Assembly (NCBI GenBank): GCA_021029095.1
Contig: JAJOHG010000047.1
Span: forward strand, 62,001-126,000
From: Phellopilus nigrolimitatus
Lineage: Eukaryota > Basidiomycota > Agaricomycetes > Hymenochaetales > Hymenochaetaceae
Length of the DNA stretch: 64,000 nt
Reading direction: 5' to 3'
Every line of letters begins with the position of its first letter. Position 1 is the first letter of the stretch. Below, piece after piece: positions 48,401 through 61,500 of this stretch. The notes under the pieces were generated by a model, which was given only the letters and a program-made list of their open reading frames with translations, did no database searches and had not been told where the DNA came from. Both the position numbers and the translations under genes were made by a program.

Positions 48401-50434
48401 ACTGGCATGATGCATTATTACTCCTCTTAATATTTCTAGTCGGAGTCGGCATATGTGGGAGAGGGCATCGCCTGGGATCGCGTCATGTCCGCGAAGTGGG
48501 TCGCGCACGATCTCTTCTCTCCCTCTTCTCTATCTCATGCCTGCTTGTAGTTGTTTCCTTTTCTGAGCAGGCACGGCCCATTCATATTGTTCATTCTCCG
48601 CCCGTGCCTCTCAGACAGCACAAATCCCGTCTTTCGGGACCTGCTTTAGGAACGCACCCGCTCTGCAGGTCTATCGATTCTTTCTGCTGTTACGCGGTGA
48701 TCTCTCGTGTCGAGAGCTCCTCGTATGACAGAGGGGTGCGAGCCGGAGTTGCTTAGGCGCGGAAGGCACGTACTGAGAAACTAGGTATATTGACATTCTC
48801 GCCGTTTCTGAGCGTTCTGCCCGGTGATCTACAGTCTAGCCGCTCGCGCGTACGTGCCGTCATTTCAAAGCACAAAGAATCCGCTGCATTTGGAGACTGT
48901 AGGGGCCACCCCCTTTAGAGTCAACAGCGGACATCCGTCGAGTATTTGCAAAGTAAGCAAACGTTATTTTGGCTCAGACCTTCGCTGACAGTTGTGCTTA
49001 TTGTTTGCCCAATTTTGCGCATCACCGTCAGGTGCTGAAACGCCGAGTACTTTTATGCCGCGCGTTCTCTCGCTCCTCTCGCAAGTCCCGAGTCGTACAG
49101 ACAACATGCAACTCTGTACAGACCTGCCGCGCGCTCTTGCGGTGTGCTGCTTTTTGAGCGACCGGTCTAGATTCCTTGCGCAAAGAGCGCGGGGCATTTT
49201 CATCTTCCTCCTTCAAAGTACGGATGCGACTTCTCTTGGCTCTGACGACCGTAACCTCAAGTTTGCCCGCTCTAGGCAGCCGCCCTGACGTGAAGGCGGA
49301 GATAGCCCGAGGTGCGCGCATGGTCTAGGGGAGCGACTGGGATCGGATTCGGTTGTCTCGATTCTGGCGCGCTGGCACCCTCGAACAGATGCGCGTCTTT
49401 TCGGTGACTTGATGTGAAGTGTGCTGAAATCGAGTTTCTGTTTGTCAGGTCTCGGATATTCGCTAGGATCAGGAGGAATAGACTTGCTGGTGCAGGAGTT
49501 TTGGTATCGTCCTATTCGGCCCGGGATTCGTGAACCATGATCAGCCTGGTGGCTCGATGATATCGCGATATTCGTTTCAGAGTATGCGATCCTTAACTCT
49601 AAGCTACGTGTCGTATGAGGATTCACTAGAGAAATCGTGAGTTTGGGCTTTGTATATAGGCTGCAATGAGCAGGTCGGTCGGTCCGCTTTCTGCGGCGCA
49701 CGTCTAAACCAAAGATGCACCATACTCCTCTTGCGGGCTAACTTACATTCAGCCTGCGCTGGGGCATTGCGTTCGTATATTTCCTGGTCCCCCCTGCATC
49801 TCAACTCGATCAATATGTGATACATCTCCGCGCGTGCAAATGATAGATCTCGCACAGCGGCATAGCGCGTGGGGCTTCCCGTTCTTCTGGCAGTAAATTC
49901 TGTGAATACAAGTAGACCTCTGATACGGTTTGCAAGCGAGGTTATGTATGTGTTCAGTTCAGCGCGACTGCTCTTCTTATCGAGCTCTGGGAGCGTCTGG
50001 CCATCCGTGCTATTCACATACATTTCTTCAAATCCACGAATAAAAATGCTGTTTGTATTCGAACACGAAGGGCACGGAGATGCGTTCTTTATTCATCAAC
50101 AACATCGACAATCCCTGAATGCGCCTGAGATACTCTTAGCGCATAGTTCGAGCTCCGGTGCTCTGTTGATTCCGTTCGTATCTCAATCAGCACAAGAAGA
50201 ATAAACTGCATCATCTCCGATTGTCGCGCTTCTAACAATGATGCAGACGTCACTTTGTTCTTCTGCAGTTCTATGTCAGCATCAAAAATGCTATTCACAT
50301 CATATTTAATCGAAGGTGCGAGTATCTCAAACGCCGTTGAAGTTCTAAGACCCCCAACCGCGACTTCTTTTCTCCGGCGGTGCCGTCTGAGACCGCTGCC
50401 AGCATACCAATTCTGTTAGCAGTGCACGCGAAGT
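45408..50434. repeat. Inter-gene spacer 7
   Basis: Blocks in order are: 3' flank; relic block 45720-46010; a shortened middle; a minus-strand Pro-rich block near 46980-47040 (ARAPTPPPKVEPLANEH); 'gatgacgtcgggatacgaagatgg' near 47432; a GC-rich segment 47500-47690; 'cacctcgacatagacac' near 48165-48181; the plus intron near 48784-48831; pre-gene blocks at 49330-49680 and 49840-50060; and 50061-50434, which is almost identical to 62680-63054. The minus strand of 49850-50020 reads DGQTLPELDKKSS, then ANRIRGLLVFTEFTARRTG, a peptide also recognisable at 16250-16420 and, less well, 56300-56480. It could be a relic exon. No intact gene is seen. Confidence 0.6.
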
Positions 50435-50590
50435 ACTGATCAAGCGAAAATGCCTCGGAGATCCTATCAGAGCTTTTGTTCTTTTGCCTGGCTCTCTTCG
50501 CTTTAAATGTCTCTGAGGTCGGATGCTTTTTCGACACATCCCCCGATCGACTTTTCGAAGCCTTGTTGAAACCTTTTACACTCGTTCACT
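50435..50590 (+). promoter_or_regulatory. Conserved upstream block of copy 7, TTTAAAT box
   Basis: TTTAAAT is at 50502-50508, 83 nt before the ATG, between 'gatcctatcagagcttttgtt' (50460 onward) and 'gtctctgaggtcgg'. Confidence 0.55.
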
Positions 50591-52215
50591 ATGCATTCTA
50601 TACGCTCTGACGTCGAGCCTGTTGATCCAAGCCTCGTGCCTCTTTTTATCTCAGAGATAGATATCTCACAATACACCGGAGTGGCAATTCTAACTCTCTT
50701 GGTCTATAACACCAGTAAGTTTTGGTATGTCAGGTGCCAGCTGTTTAAAAATCTCATGTCATATTATCTTTCAGTTATCACTATGGACAAGGAGGTAAAT
50801 AAGGCCTGGCATTATCATCCTCACATCTAAAGTGATCATTGCATCATTAGATTAAATACTTTTGGGTACATCATTTGTTTGATATCAGCACGAGGCATAT
50901 GCTTACTTGCCATGTGGAATGAAGAGCTCTCCTCGAGCATTTGTCAGCTTGATTTACTTCACAGTAAATAATATCTTACAGTTACCTCTGATCAAACTGC
51001 TATAACACATGGTTTCAGAACCGCTACCTTGGGATATTTGGAGCCCTTTCTGGCATAGTACGTGAGTCAAAACTTTACTGGGGGTGCACCAAAGCCAAGA
51101 ATATCTACTGAGTCCTGACACTTCATCCACAGATCTGACTCTTCAAGCAAATGAAACACTGTAGGCCATTTCTGATCACTGTACTACAGCTTACTGTGGC
51201 TAACTCAAGCTTCATTTATAGGTGTAAGCATCCAGATACTGTATTCCAGTCTCTACTGATAATATTGAAAGGCCTTGGCTTTCTCTGGATTCAGGAGCTG
51301 GCTGGTGAGTTTCTGAACTTTGCACAGAACAACATCTTGCTCATTGCAGAGAAGACTTGATGACTATCCTTCTGATTGACTGTGATGTCTCCCTACTTAT
51401 TATACCCAACACATTAATCCTGCACTAACTATCTTACAGATATTCTTCTGATGCGGGTGCTAGCACTGTACCACCAGGGTGAGCATTCCTAATATTGCCA
51501 ATGACTGCTAGTGCTTAATAAACAACAGATAAGAGGCTAGCTGCATGTCTAAGGACTCTATTCGGACTGGAAGCAGTGTTTGGCCTGGGTCTCCTTATAT
51601 ATCCTAACATATATGAAGAGGGTAAGAATACAATTTCATTCTACAGTGGCAGTTTCTAATCATGGGTTTCAGTTGTTGTAGGGGATCTTGCAAAAGGTGT
51701 AGCAGTTTGTATAGAGAATAGAGACCCTCCCAAAGTGTGGTCTGCTTTATCCTGGTTAGTGCCGGTGTTCTTGGGGAAGCTCTTCAATTGACTTGGAAGT
51801 TGGAACAGGGCTGCACCAATGCTGTATGCCATTATCCTAATGGTTCTTGCACTTTACAAGGCTGCAGAACACTGGAGGGAGACAGCTGGCTTCAGTCAGT
51901 TCACCCTTGTTAAGGTCCTCATCATGGATCAGGCCATTTATTTTATTATGTATTTTCTCTTCATGCATGACTAGCAGTTTAGGAGCTAACTACTCTGACA
52001 GGGTCATATTTTGCAGTGTTACAGAAATAATTGGAGACCAGTTGTTTGCCCAAAATGTTATTGTGGCTCAACTCCTAACCATTCTGGGAAGCCCAAGCCT
52101 TCTCTGTGTCCTTGGAAGCCACCTGTTGGTTCACCTGAAGGAGGCTGGAGAGAGAGGAGCCAATGGAGGGACCAGCTACAGGATGAAGACCATGAGCAGC
52201 ATCGGGTTTTCTTGA
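50591..52215 (+). CDS. DUF6533-family membrane protein, copy 7
   Basis: Exons are 50591-50714, 50775-50794, 50851-50865, 50925-50963, 51019-51061, 51133-51160, 51222-51304, 51440-51478, 51529-51621, 51673-51754, 51809-51949 and 52002-52215. They give 921 nt and 306 aa with no internal stop. It is the only copy whose intron 6 begins with GT (gtaggc at 51161) instead of GC, which independently supports that exon boundary. The core reads ISQYTGVAILTLLVYNT, MDKEIKYFW and NRYLGIFGALSGIV. The exon-10 loop (VCIENRDPPKVW) and the exon-12 loop (QLFAQNVIVAQLLTILGS) are the most distinct of the set. It has no signal peptide and about seven hydrophobic segments. Function is unknown. Confidence 0.9.
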
Positions 52216-55200
52216 TTTTGCGAAGGGGTTTTCAGGTGAATTCACAGTTCTATTGTTTTATAGCTTTGCTCATTAATCTGATAACAGGCATGCAGAAGAT
52301 GCATCATATGATCAAACACGCCTGCACTCCCATTCAATCTGTTATTTACTTTGCTGTCTCGTTCTGCCCTTATCTAATCGTCATTGCAATGTAAAGAATC
52401 TTTGCTGGATGAAGAAATACCAGTCTGTTTATACATACAACTTGAATGAGATCATCCCCCTCTGGACGGTATATATCAAAACGAAATAGGTACATGCGGT
52501 TGCAGACAATACATTAACGGCGAGCATGTATTGCTCATCCGGTTTGCCATACTCAATGAGTGCACTGGGAGCGAAGGTCCTGCAAGACCGACATGGCCCA
52601 TTAGCGCCGAAGACAGTGAGAACTAAGGAATTTTCGTACACGAGCCCGCACCCTGCGCACGATGCCCGTTCGAATGGCGTGGACGGAAGCGCCCATTTCG
52701 CACACCGCAAGTAAGAGGCTGAACGTCTGCGTGTGCTTCGCGCCGACGGGTAAGTAATTGTGAGGTTCTGTGTAGGTTCCGAGCAGTTGCCATGAGCAGA
52801 TGGGTAAACGGTGTCAATTAGCTCGTTTGCCTTCAGGAGAGACAAGACGGTATACACGCACCTATGCCAAGCGTGTTGTTCAGTCTCCCCCGTTCGCGTG
52901 GAAGGCGCCAATTTTCTTGAACGATCTGAAAGAGGGAGCCAGTGAGCAGGCTAGTGCTGATCAGCGCCCCAACTGCGCAGCGCCCGTCGTGCGGTGCGAC
53001 GAGATCATCTTATTTGCGCTTTGTTTTTCTCACCGCCAAAGTTCTGTAGTTACAGTAGCAGAATACGCAGATTAGTAGCGGTTTCGGGTAGCAGATGACT
53101 TTCGAACCTGAGGATGGATGCTGTCCCTCCACAACCTTTCTGCATTCGGCCAGGATTCTTGTTGCGGTTTTCAACAATTGAGGTCGTCTGCGTGAGGCAT
53201 GCGTGGACGGGCGCTATTACATATTGTAATTGGCGGCTGTTTCACAAATAACTAAGATACATCGACGTGCTGGAGATCGAGACAATAAGCACGACATCGA
53301 AAAATATGGAGACGGCGAACTCACTAATACAAATTCTACATCATCTTGCCTGCTCGAGCAGTCTGGAGATATCGAGTACAGAAGCAAAGAAAAGTCGCGA
53401 CGGGGATCTCTGCTCAAACGATCAAGTTCTAGACACGGAGAGCGTTAGCGATAAAGACGAAGAGAAATGTGAAAGTAAAGCAAAACGGACACGACCGCGC
53501 GCGTACATGCCCGTAAACATTATTTTCTCATAAAGGCCGAACATGTCTGCGTCCCTACGGCGGCGCCGGACGTCGACGATCGTGAGCGCAGCGTCCGGCG
53601 TCTGTGCGGCAACTGCGTGTCCGTTCCGAGCGCTACTTTAGAGATCGCCTGCGCGGGCTTCGCATGAGTGTTCGAAACTGTGAAAGAGTCGCGTTATTAC
53701 GGCGAGAGAGCGGTGAGGGCGTGGAGCGTTTCGACAACGGCAGCGTTTGAGAGGGCAGAAGGTGGGCAGGTCGGAGAGGATCGCGAAACCTGCGCGTCCA
53801 CCAGTGAGGCGCTTGGTGCAGCGAGGTGCGTATTTCCTTCATTCCTCCCTTCTCAAAACAGTCAAGTTGATCAACTCGCTAACGTGTACAGGAGTCAAAT
53901 GTGATGGGCTGGCCGACAGAGCGTCATTTCGAACACAAAAGCGCGTCGCTGCAAAGGGTGGGTAATGATATCGTGCGTGCGCTCCTTTTGCGCACGGTGG
54001 AGGCAGGCCGGGTGGGACGAGGTGGAATTGAGCTGCGCGTCGACGGCGTCTGCGTCTGTCGTACCCACAGCTTCTGAACCGTAACCCTAGTCAGAGCGAG
54101 ATGCGGAGGAGAAAGACGCTGTTGCTCACACGGGATAGCGTCCGCGACGCGCTCAGACAGGTACGCGCGCGGTGTGTCGAGACCGACGCTGCCGGCATTG
54201 CCGAGCAGACCTGGTTTCGGAGGCGCAGCGGAGGCAAGGCGATCGAACGTCGCGGGGGGTGGAGACGGGCGGGCCTGTGTTGATGGAGGTCATAGCGGTA
54301 GCTATGGGCGGGATGGCTTCATACCGTGGACACGGTCTTGGTCAGCAGTGGTATCTCCGCATCCGGCAAATGTCTCTTCTGCCGGCCGAGTTCCGTAAGC
54401 TGAGCAGTGACCGAACGTTCTCACGTCCTTCATGCCGACGTCGGTGAGCGCTCAACGTCGATGACGTTGCCATCCGTTTCCATCGCCATTGACCGACACC
54501 CAGCAGAGGGCTTGAAGATGTGGAAGCGGATGCAGGGCTCGGGCTGGAAGACTAGCACCGGTGAGTCCGTCGTCTTTCTTGTGTTTCTCGATCTCGCACT
54601 CATCGTCTTCAAGTTGTTCCTTAGCACGTCGACATAGACATCTGTACATATTCCGAATATTCGACCAAACACACCCACTTATTTCCTATGTATGATGTCT
54701 ATGCATGCTTGTCGCGATTCGTTGGCTCGTCAAAGCCCTTCAGGAGATCTATCCCGAGCGCGTCAGTCGCGCGCAGCTGCAACCTCATATCGATATTCCT
54801 CGCCTTCGTCGGTCGTGGTTTGTTCTCCACTACATGCATATCTGGGACGTGTACTAGCTATTGGCACTGTAATCTCTCCTTCTGGGCGAAGTCTGCATAT
54901 CCAGAAGATCGACTGCGATCTCCTGTCTTTTCTTCTTCGTCTCATGCTCTTTTGCAGCTCTCATCCTTCCTGGGTACGCGCAGCACATTCAGATCGCTTA
55001 CCGTTCACCCACACTGGCCGCCTATGTCTCTCAGATCACACCTAAACCATGCTTGTCGAGACGTGCCTTTTGGATGCAACTAATTCGCTATGCATGCTAT
55101 ATCCTCTTCTACCAGTTTCTTCTGCTGTCATCGCACACGTCGAGAGCACCCCGTCTAACAGCCAAGCGCAGGTCGGAGTTTCTTCGGCACGGAGTGTGAA

Positions 55201-56784
55201 ACAAGGTATGTTGGCGTTCTACTTACGTGTTCTCTTTCTTTCTTTAAATCACTAAACGCTCCGCCCGGTACTTTACAGTCCGGCCGTGCTCACAGATAAT
55301 GGCGTCGGGACGAGAGCGACGAAGGCGGGCAAGAGCTTGACGGGTGGAATTGGAAAGGAACTTTTTCGTATCCAGACTGCTCGCGCTCCGTCATTTGAAG
55401 GGACGAAAAAGCCGCTGCGTTCGGGGACTGTAGGGTTGTCTTGAGTGTCAACAGTTCGTCGATCCTTCAATGTGAGTAAGCGTTATTGGTTAAGGTTTTT
55501 GCTAACAGCTGTGCTCTTTGTTTGCCATCACCGCAAGGCACTGAAACGTTTAAGTACTATCATGCCGTGAGCTTCCGCTCTTCTCGCAAGTCCGAGTTAT
55601 ACATACAGCAAACAACCCCTGGCACGCCTTTCGTGCCCTCTCACGGCGTGATGCTTCTCTGGCGGCCGGTCAAATTTCTTAGCGCATTGAGAACGTGGTG
55701 TTCTCATCATCCTTCCTCGAAATACGAACACAGCTTTCCCCGGCTCTGATGAACAGCGTCCTCGAATTGGCTCGCGCTAGGAGACTGCCCTGGCGCGCAG
55801 GCAGAGATAGCCCGGGACGCGCGCGTGGTCTAGGGAGAGCAACTCATCGGTTGACTGGGATCGGGTTCGGCTGTCTCGATCCTGGCGCGCTCGCATCTTC
55901 GAGCAGATGCGCGTTTTTCCGGTGACTTGATGAAGTGTGCTGGAATCGATTATATGTTTGTCACGTCTCGGATGTTTGCCAGGATCAGGGGGAATAGACT
56001 TGCCGGTGCGGGATGTTTGATATTGTCCCATCATTCGCCTCGTGATTCGAGTACCAGTAAGTGTGATCAGCCTGGCTCCCTTTCAGGCTCCATAATTTCG
56101 CAATATTCTTTTCAGAGTATGCGATCCTTAACTCTAAGCTACATGTCGTACGAATACCACTGGAGAAAACGTGAGTTTCGGCTTTGTCTTCAATCTGCAA
56201 TGACTAGATCAGCTCGTCCGCTTTCTCCTCTTGCGGGCTAATTTGCATTCAGTCTGCGCAGGCACGTTGTGTTCGCAGATCTAAATTTGGCACATCTTCT
56301 CGCAAATGATAGATTTCGCACAGCGGCATAGCGCGTGGGCTCCTCGTTCTTCTGGCAATAATCTGTGAGTACAAGTAGACCTCCGATGCGGTTTGCAGGC
56401 GAGGCTGTGTATGTGTTCGTTTCAGTGCGACTGCTCTTCATATCGGATTCTGGGAGCGTCTGGCCATCCAAACTGCGTTTCTGAATTCCGCGAATGAAAA
56501 TACCGTTTTTATCCGTACACTGAGCGCGCATAACTTCGTCCTTTAAACGCCAGAAAAAATAAATTGTATCATCACACTTTATTGAGCTTCTAATAACGAC
56601 GCAGATGCAAGCTTGTTCTACTGCAGTTATTCTCAGTATCAAGGTCGTGGCTCGCATTTTAACTCGATCAAATATGAAAGCATCTTGATCACCACGATGC
56701 AGTCTGATCTCCAAGTTTTCTTCGATGATGTCGTCTGAGACAGCTACCAGCACGTTAGTGCTGTTAACAGCTCACGCAAAGTAC
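52216..56784. repeat. Inter-gene spacer 8 (contains an inverted segment)
   Basis: The 3' flank and a truncated relic block (52540-52700) are followed by a segment at 53220-53450 that resembles 31750-31980. Bases from about 53709 to 53985 are in the opposite orientation to the matching parts of the other spacers. Directly after this the sequence jumps to a block normally located some 600 bp further on ('cgcacggtggaggcaggccgggtggg'). Later blocks are normal: 'tagcacgtcgacatagac' near 54630, plus intron 55206-55279 and relic exon PAVLTDNGVGTRATKAG after it, pre-gene blocks 55840-56190 and 56290-56520. No gene is called. Confidence 0.6.
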
Positions 56785-56920
56785 GGATCAGGAGAAAATG
56801 CCTCGAAGATCCTATCAGAGCTTTCGTTCTTTTGGTCGGCTCTCTCTGCCTTAAATGTCTGAGGTCTCGGGGCTGTCTCGTTCGAAACCTCGTTGAAAAA
56901 TCTCCTGCACGCGTTCCACT
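56785..56920 (+). promoter_or_regulatory. Conserved upstream block of copy 8, CTTAAAT box
   Basis: The box reads CTTAAAT (56850-56856). It lies only 65 nt before the ATG because about 20 bases of the leader are missing relative to the other copies. Confidence 0.45.
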
Positions 56921-58529
56921 ATGCATTCAATACGCTCTGACGTCGAGCCTGTTGATCCACGCCTCGTGCCTCTTTTCATCTCAGAGATAGATATCCAAGT
57001 ATACACTGGAGTGGCAATTCTAACTCTCTTGGTCTATAACACCAGTAAGTTTTGGTATGTCATGTACCAGCCGTTTAAAGATCTAATGTCATATTATCTT
57101 TTAGCTATAACTATGGACAAGGAGGTAAATAGGGCCTGGCATTATCATCCTCACGTCAAAACTGATCATTGCATCATTTAGATTAAATACTTTTGGGTAC
57201 GTCGTTTGTTGATATCAGCACGAGACAGACACTTACTTGCCGTGTGGAACGAAGTGTTCTCCTTGCAGCTTTGTTAGCTTGATTTACTTCGCAGTAAATG
57301 AAGTTTTATAGTTTCTTCTGATAAACCAATCTAACATGTTGCAGAATCGCTATCTTGGTATTCTTGGAGCCCTTTCAAACATTGTGGGTAAGTCAAAACT
57401 TTACAGGAATTCATCAAAATCAAGAATGTCCACTGACACATCTTTTATAGTTCAGACACTTCAAGCAAATGAAACACTGCAAGCAATTTCTAATCATGGT
57501 ACTATAGCTTACTCTGGCTAACTTTTAACTTCATATTTAGGTGTAAGCATCCAGATACTGCATTCCAGTCTCTACTGATAATATTGAAAGGCCTCAGCTT
57601 TGACTGGGTTCAGGAACTAGCTAGTGAGTTTCTGACATTTGAACAGAAAAACATCTTGCTCACTGCAGGGAAGACTGGATGACTATCCTTTTTATTGACT
57701 GTAATGTCTCCCTACTCATAATACCCAACACATTAATCCTGCACTAATTATCTTACAGACATTCTTCTGATACGGGTGCTGGCATTTTACCACCAGGGTG
57801 AGCATTTCTAATACTGCAGATCACTGCTAGAGTTTGATAAACAACAGATAAGAGGTTGGCTGCATGTCTGAGGACTCTTTTTGGACTGGAGGCAGCATTT
57901 ATGCTGGGCCTCATTATATATTGCAACATTTATGAAGAGAGTAAGAACATCTGTTCTAAAGTGGAATTCTCTAATCATGAGTTTCAGTTGTTGTAGGGGA
58001 ACTTGCAAAAGGAGTAACAGTTTGTGGCGCCAATAGAAACCCTCCAAATGTGTGGTCTGCCTTATCCTGGTTAGTGTTGGTGTTCTTGGGAAAGCACGTA
58101 GATTGACCTAAAAGTTTGAATAGGGCTGCTCCAATGCTGTATGCAATCATCCTCATGGTTCTAGCACTCTATAAGGCTGCAGAACACTGGAGGGAGACTG
58201 CTGGCTTCAGTCAGTTCACCCTTGTTAAGGTGCTCATCCAAGACCAGGCAATCTATTTTATTATGTACATTTTCCTTCATGCATTACTGGTGGTGTATGC
58301 TGATCATTCTAACAGGGTCATCTTTTGCAGTGTTATGAAGATAATGGCAATCCAGTTGGATGTCCCAAATGTTGCTCTGAGTGATTTCTTGAATTATCTG
58401 GGAAGCCCAAGCCTTCTCTGTGTCCTTGGGAGCCATCTGTTGGTTCATCTGAAGGAGGCTGGAGAGAGGGGGGCTAATGGGGGGACCAGTTACAAGATGA
58501 AGACCATGAGCAACATCGAGTTTTCCTGA
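56921..58529 (+). CDS. DUF6533-family membrane protein, copy 8
   Basis: Exons are 56921-57044, 57105-57124, 57182-57196, 57255-57293, 57345-57387, 57451-57478, 57541-57623, 57759-57797, 57848-57940, 57988-58069, 58124-58264 and 58316-58529. They give 921 nt, 306 aa, with no internal stop. The DUF6533 core is LLVYNTTITMDKEIKYFW, then CSPCSFVSLIYFANRYLG, where the usual SSPRA has become CSPCS. The third segment has a charged change (SFDWVQELA). The exon-10 loop is VCGANRNPPNVW and the exon-12 loop QLDVPNVALSDFLNYLGS. Intron 6 has a GC donor (gcaagc at 57479). The reading frame is sound. Function is unknown. Confidence 0.88.
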
Positions 58530-61500
58530 TTTTGAAGGGAATTCCAAGGTGATTTCATTGTTCTATTTGTTTTAATAGCTTTGCTCACTCATCTTAAGAA
58601 AACAGTTGTGCAGAAGATGCGTAGGGCAATCAATTTTTTCTTATCATTCTGTTCTATTTAATCGTTATGTAAAGAATGTTCGCTGTGCGAAGATATACCA
58701 GTTTGCTCATATATGCACATACGAGCTCAGTGCAATTATCCCCCTCCTGGAATGTATATATCAAACTGAAATAGGTAGATGCGATCTCCGACAATACATA
58801 GACAACGCACATGTATTGCTCACCCGACTTTCCATTCTCAATCAGTACAACGGAAGTGCGTGTCGATGGGTCATGCTGTCTCATCTGCGCGACTGACATA
58901 GTCCATTAGTGCCAACGACGGCGAGAAAGGAAAAGGAAAGAAGGCGGAGTGACAGCGCGCCGACTAGCATGTACGTCTTGAGTCTCGGTACTCGCGCCCA
59001 GAACTAAGGAATCTTCGTACACGAGCCCGCACGATGCATGCGTGGACGAGGCGCTATATCTTTTGGCTGGCGACTGTTTCACGAATGACTATCACGCGTC
59101 GACGTGCTGTATAGCGAGACAATAAGCACAACATCGAGACAGACGCAGTCAACAAACTCACAGATACAAGCTCTACGTGCGTCTCGCTTGCTCCCGCAGT
59201 CTGGAAATACCGAGTCCAAAAGAGAGTAATAATCGAAACAGAGGTCCCTGTCCAAGCGATCGGGATTTAGACAGAGCATGGTAGAGATAACGACGCAGAG
59301 AAAATGCGAAAGTAAAGGAAAACGGACACGACCGCGTGCGCACAATCCCACAAAACATGATCTTCTCGCGAGGCCGAACAAGTCTGCACTATACAACGGA
59401 CCGCCGGCCGTCCAAGATCGAAAGGGCAACGTTCGGCTTCTGTGCAGCGACTGCGTGTCCATTCCGTGAGCGACTTTAAAGATCGCCTGCGCGTGCTTCG
59501 GATGAGTATTACAAACAGTGATTATTACGGCGAGAGAGGAACGAGAATGAGCGCACGCACCATATCATTACCCCAGCCCTTTGCAGCGGCGGGCTTTTGT
59601 GTTCGAAGTGATACTCCGCCGGCCAGCCCATCACAGTTGACTTTTGGACACATTAGCAAGTTGATCGGCTTAACTGTCTTGAGAAGGAAGGAAGGAAATA
59701 CGCACCTCGCTGCGCAAGCGCCTCACCGGTGGACATGCAAATTCCGCGATCCTCTCCACCCTGCCCTCCTTCCGCCTTCTCCGCCGCTGCCGCTATCGAC
59801 ACGCTGTACGTCATCACCGCTCTGTGCGTGTTGAGCGCGTGCATCCTCTACGCCTAGCGCAGGCGCGTACTCGAAAGCCAGAGGCTCGTCCTTCGGCGGC
59901 GGCGTCGGCGCTCATGCGCTCTTCGTAAACGCCCGCACCGGAGCAGACGGCATCGCGGATCTGGGGCCTCGTCCGCCCTGGGCACGGTGCGCAGGGCGGG
60001 GTTGACACCGGTGACGGGCGGAATACCGCGCTCGGTGCCGGGGAGCGGGGTAGCGACGACTATTCCGGTTGATTTTGCTGCCAGGCTGCTGCAGGCTCGC
60101 TCGCTTCGTCCGTGTCCGAGCGGCCGGAGGCGGTTGGCACGGCGCGCTCGAAGCTAGAAAGTGGGGCACGCGCCGAGGTGAAGATCGTCCTGGTGGTGCC
60201 TGAGACGACGAGTTCGGGGGTGGAAGTCGGAGCTGCGGCAAGAGAAAGGGAGGGATGACGTCAGGATACGAAGATGAGACAGACGGCGAGCAGAGAACGC
60301 ACCCAAAATTTCTGCGCACGGCTGAGGCGGTCTGGGCGGGCCGGGTGAGCGAGGTGGGGTCCAGCTACGTGTCGATGAGATCTCCGTCCGGTGAGCCCAC
60401 AGCTGCTGGACCGCAAATACGAATCAGACGGAGAAAGATGCGGAGGAGAAAGACGCGGTCACTTACGCGGAGCGGGTCTGCGACGTGCTCGGGCAGGTAT
60501 GCGCGCGACGTATCGAGGCCGACGCTGCCGACGTCACTGAGCAAGCCCTGCTTGGGAGGCGCGACGGTTGCGAGGTGGTCGAGTGTCAGCAGGGGTTTGT
60601 AAATTCTGGTGAAGGTCATAACAGACGGCGGGCGGGATGGTGGACACAGTCTTGGTCAGCAGCGGCAAATAACCCTTTTGCCGGCCGGATTCTGTAAGCC
60701 GAGCAGTGGCCGGCCGGCACCTCCCGAGCTCTGACCGCGCCCGACGGTGAGCACTCAACGTCGATAACTCTTCGCCATCCACCGCCATCGCCATCGTCAT
60801 CGCCATCCACCGAAACTAGGCAGAGGGTTTGAAGACGCGGAGATGGATGCGGGGCTTGCTCTGGAATGCTAGCATCCGTGAGTCCGTCGTTTTTCGCGTG
60901 TTTCTCGACCTCGCGCTCATCGTCCTCATCGTCCTCAAAGTTGTTCCTTAGCACATTGGCATAGACACCTGTACTTAACCCACTGAATATACATCCGTTT
61001 ATCTACCTGCTTTGGGAGCTCGTTCGTGCGTCAAAGTTAATCAGATTATGTTTTCCAAGGAACGCGTCAACCGCACGGAGCACCGACTTTGATAGGACTT
61101 CGTCGGCTGTGGAATATTCTCCACTCCATGCAAATCTTCGACGCGTACTAGTTTTGGGCACAATCTTTATCGTTCACGACGGCATAACCGGGCTCTCATC
61201 TGGGATCTATCTCTTTTCTTCAGCTCTTGCCCCTTTCTGGACACGCGCGGCCCATTCGGCTCGTTTGTCGGTCTCCCCCGCTGCCCGCCCATGTTCCTCA
61301 GCCCACATGTAAACCTGCGCCTTTCGGGCCCTGTTTTGGGAACGCACTCTGCAGGTCTATCGGTTCTTTCTGCTGTTACGCGGTGATCTCTCGCGTCGAG
61401 AGTGTATCGTCTGATAGCGGAATGCGAGCCGCAGCTGCTTGGGCTCGGAAAGTACGTCGGTGCGAGACTAGGTATGTTGGGATTCTCATTACATATACTT

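Noticed and set aside
50089..50298. Minus-strand peptide NSIFDADIELQKN (also 62708-62917 and 22830-23081) as a small gene
   Set aside because: It starts at GTG rather than ATG, and its similarity across units is explained by the very recent duplication of that DNA. Left as part of the spacer.
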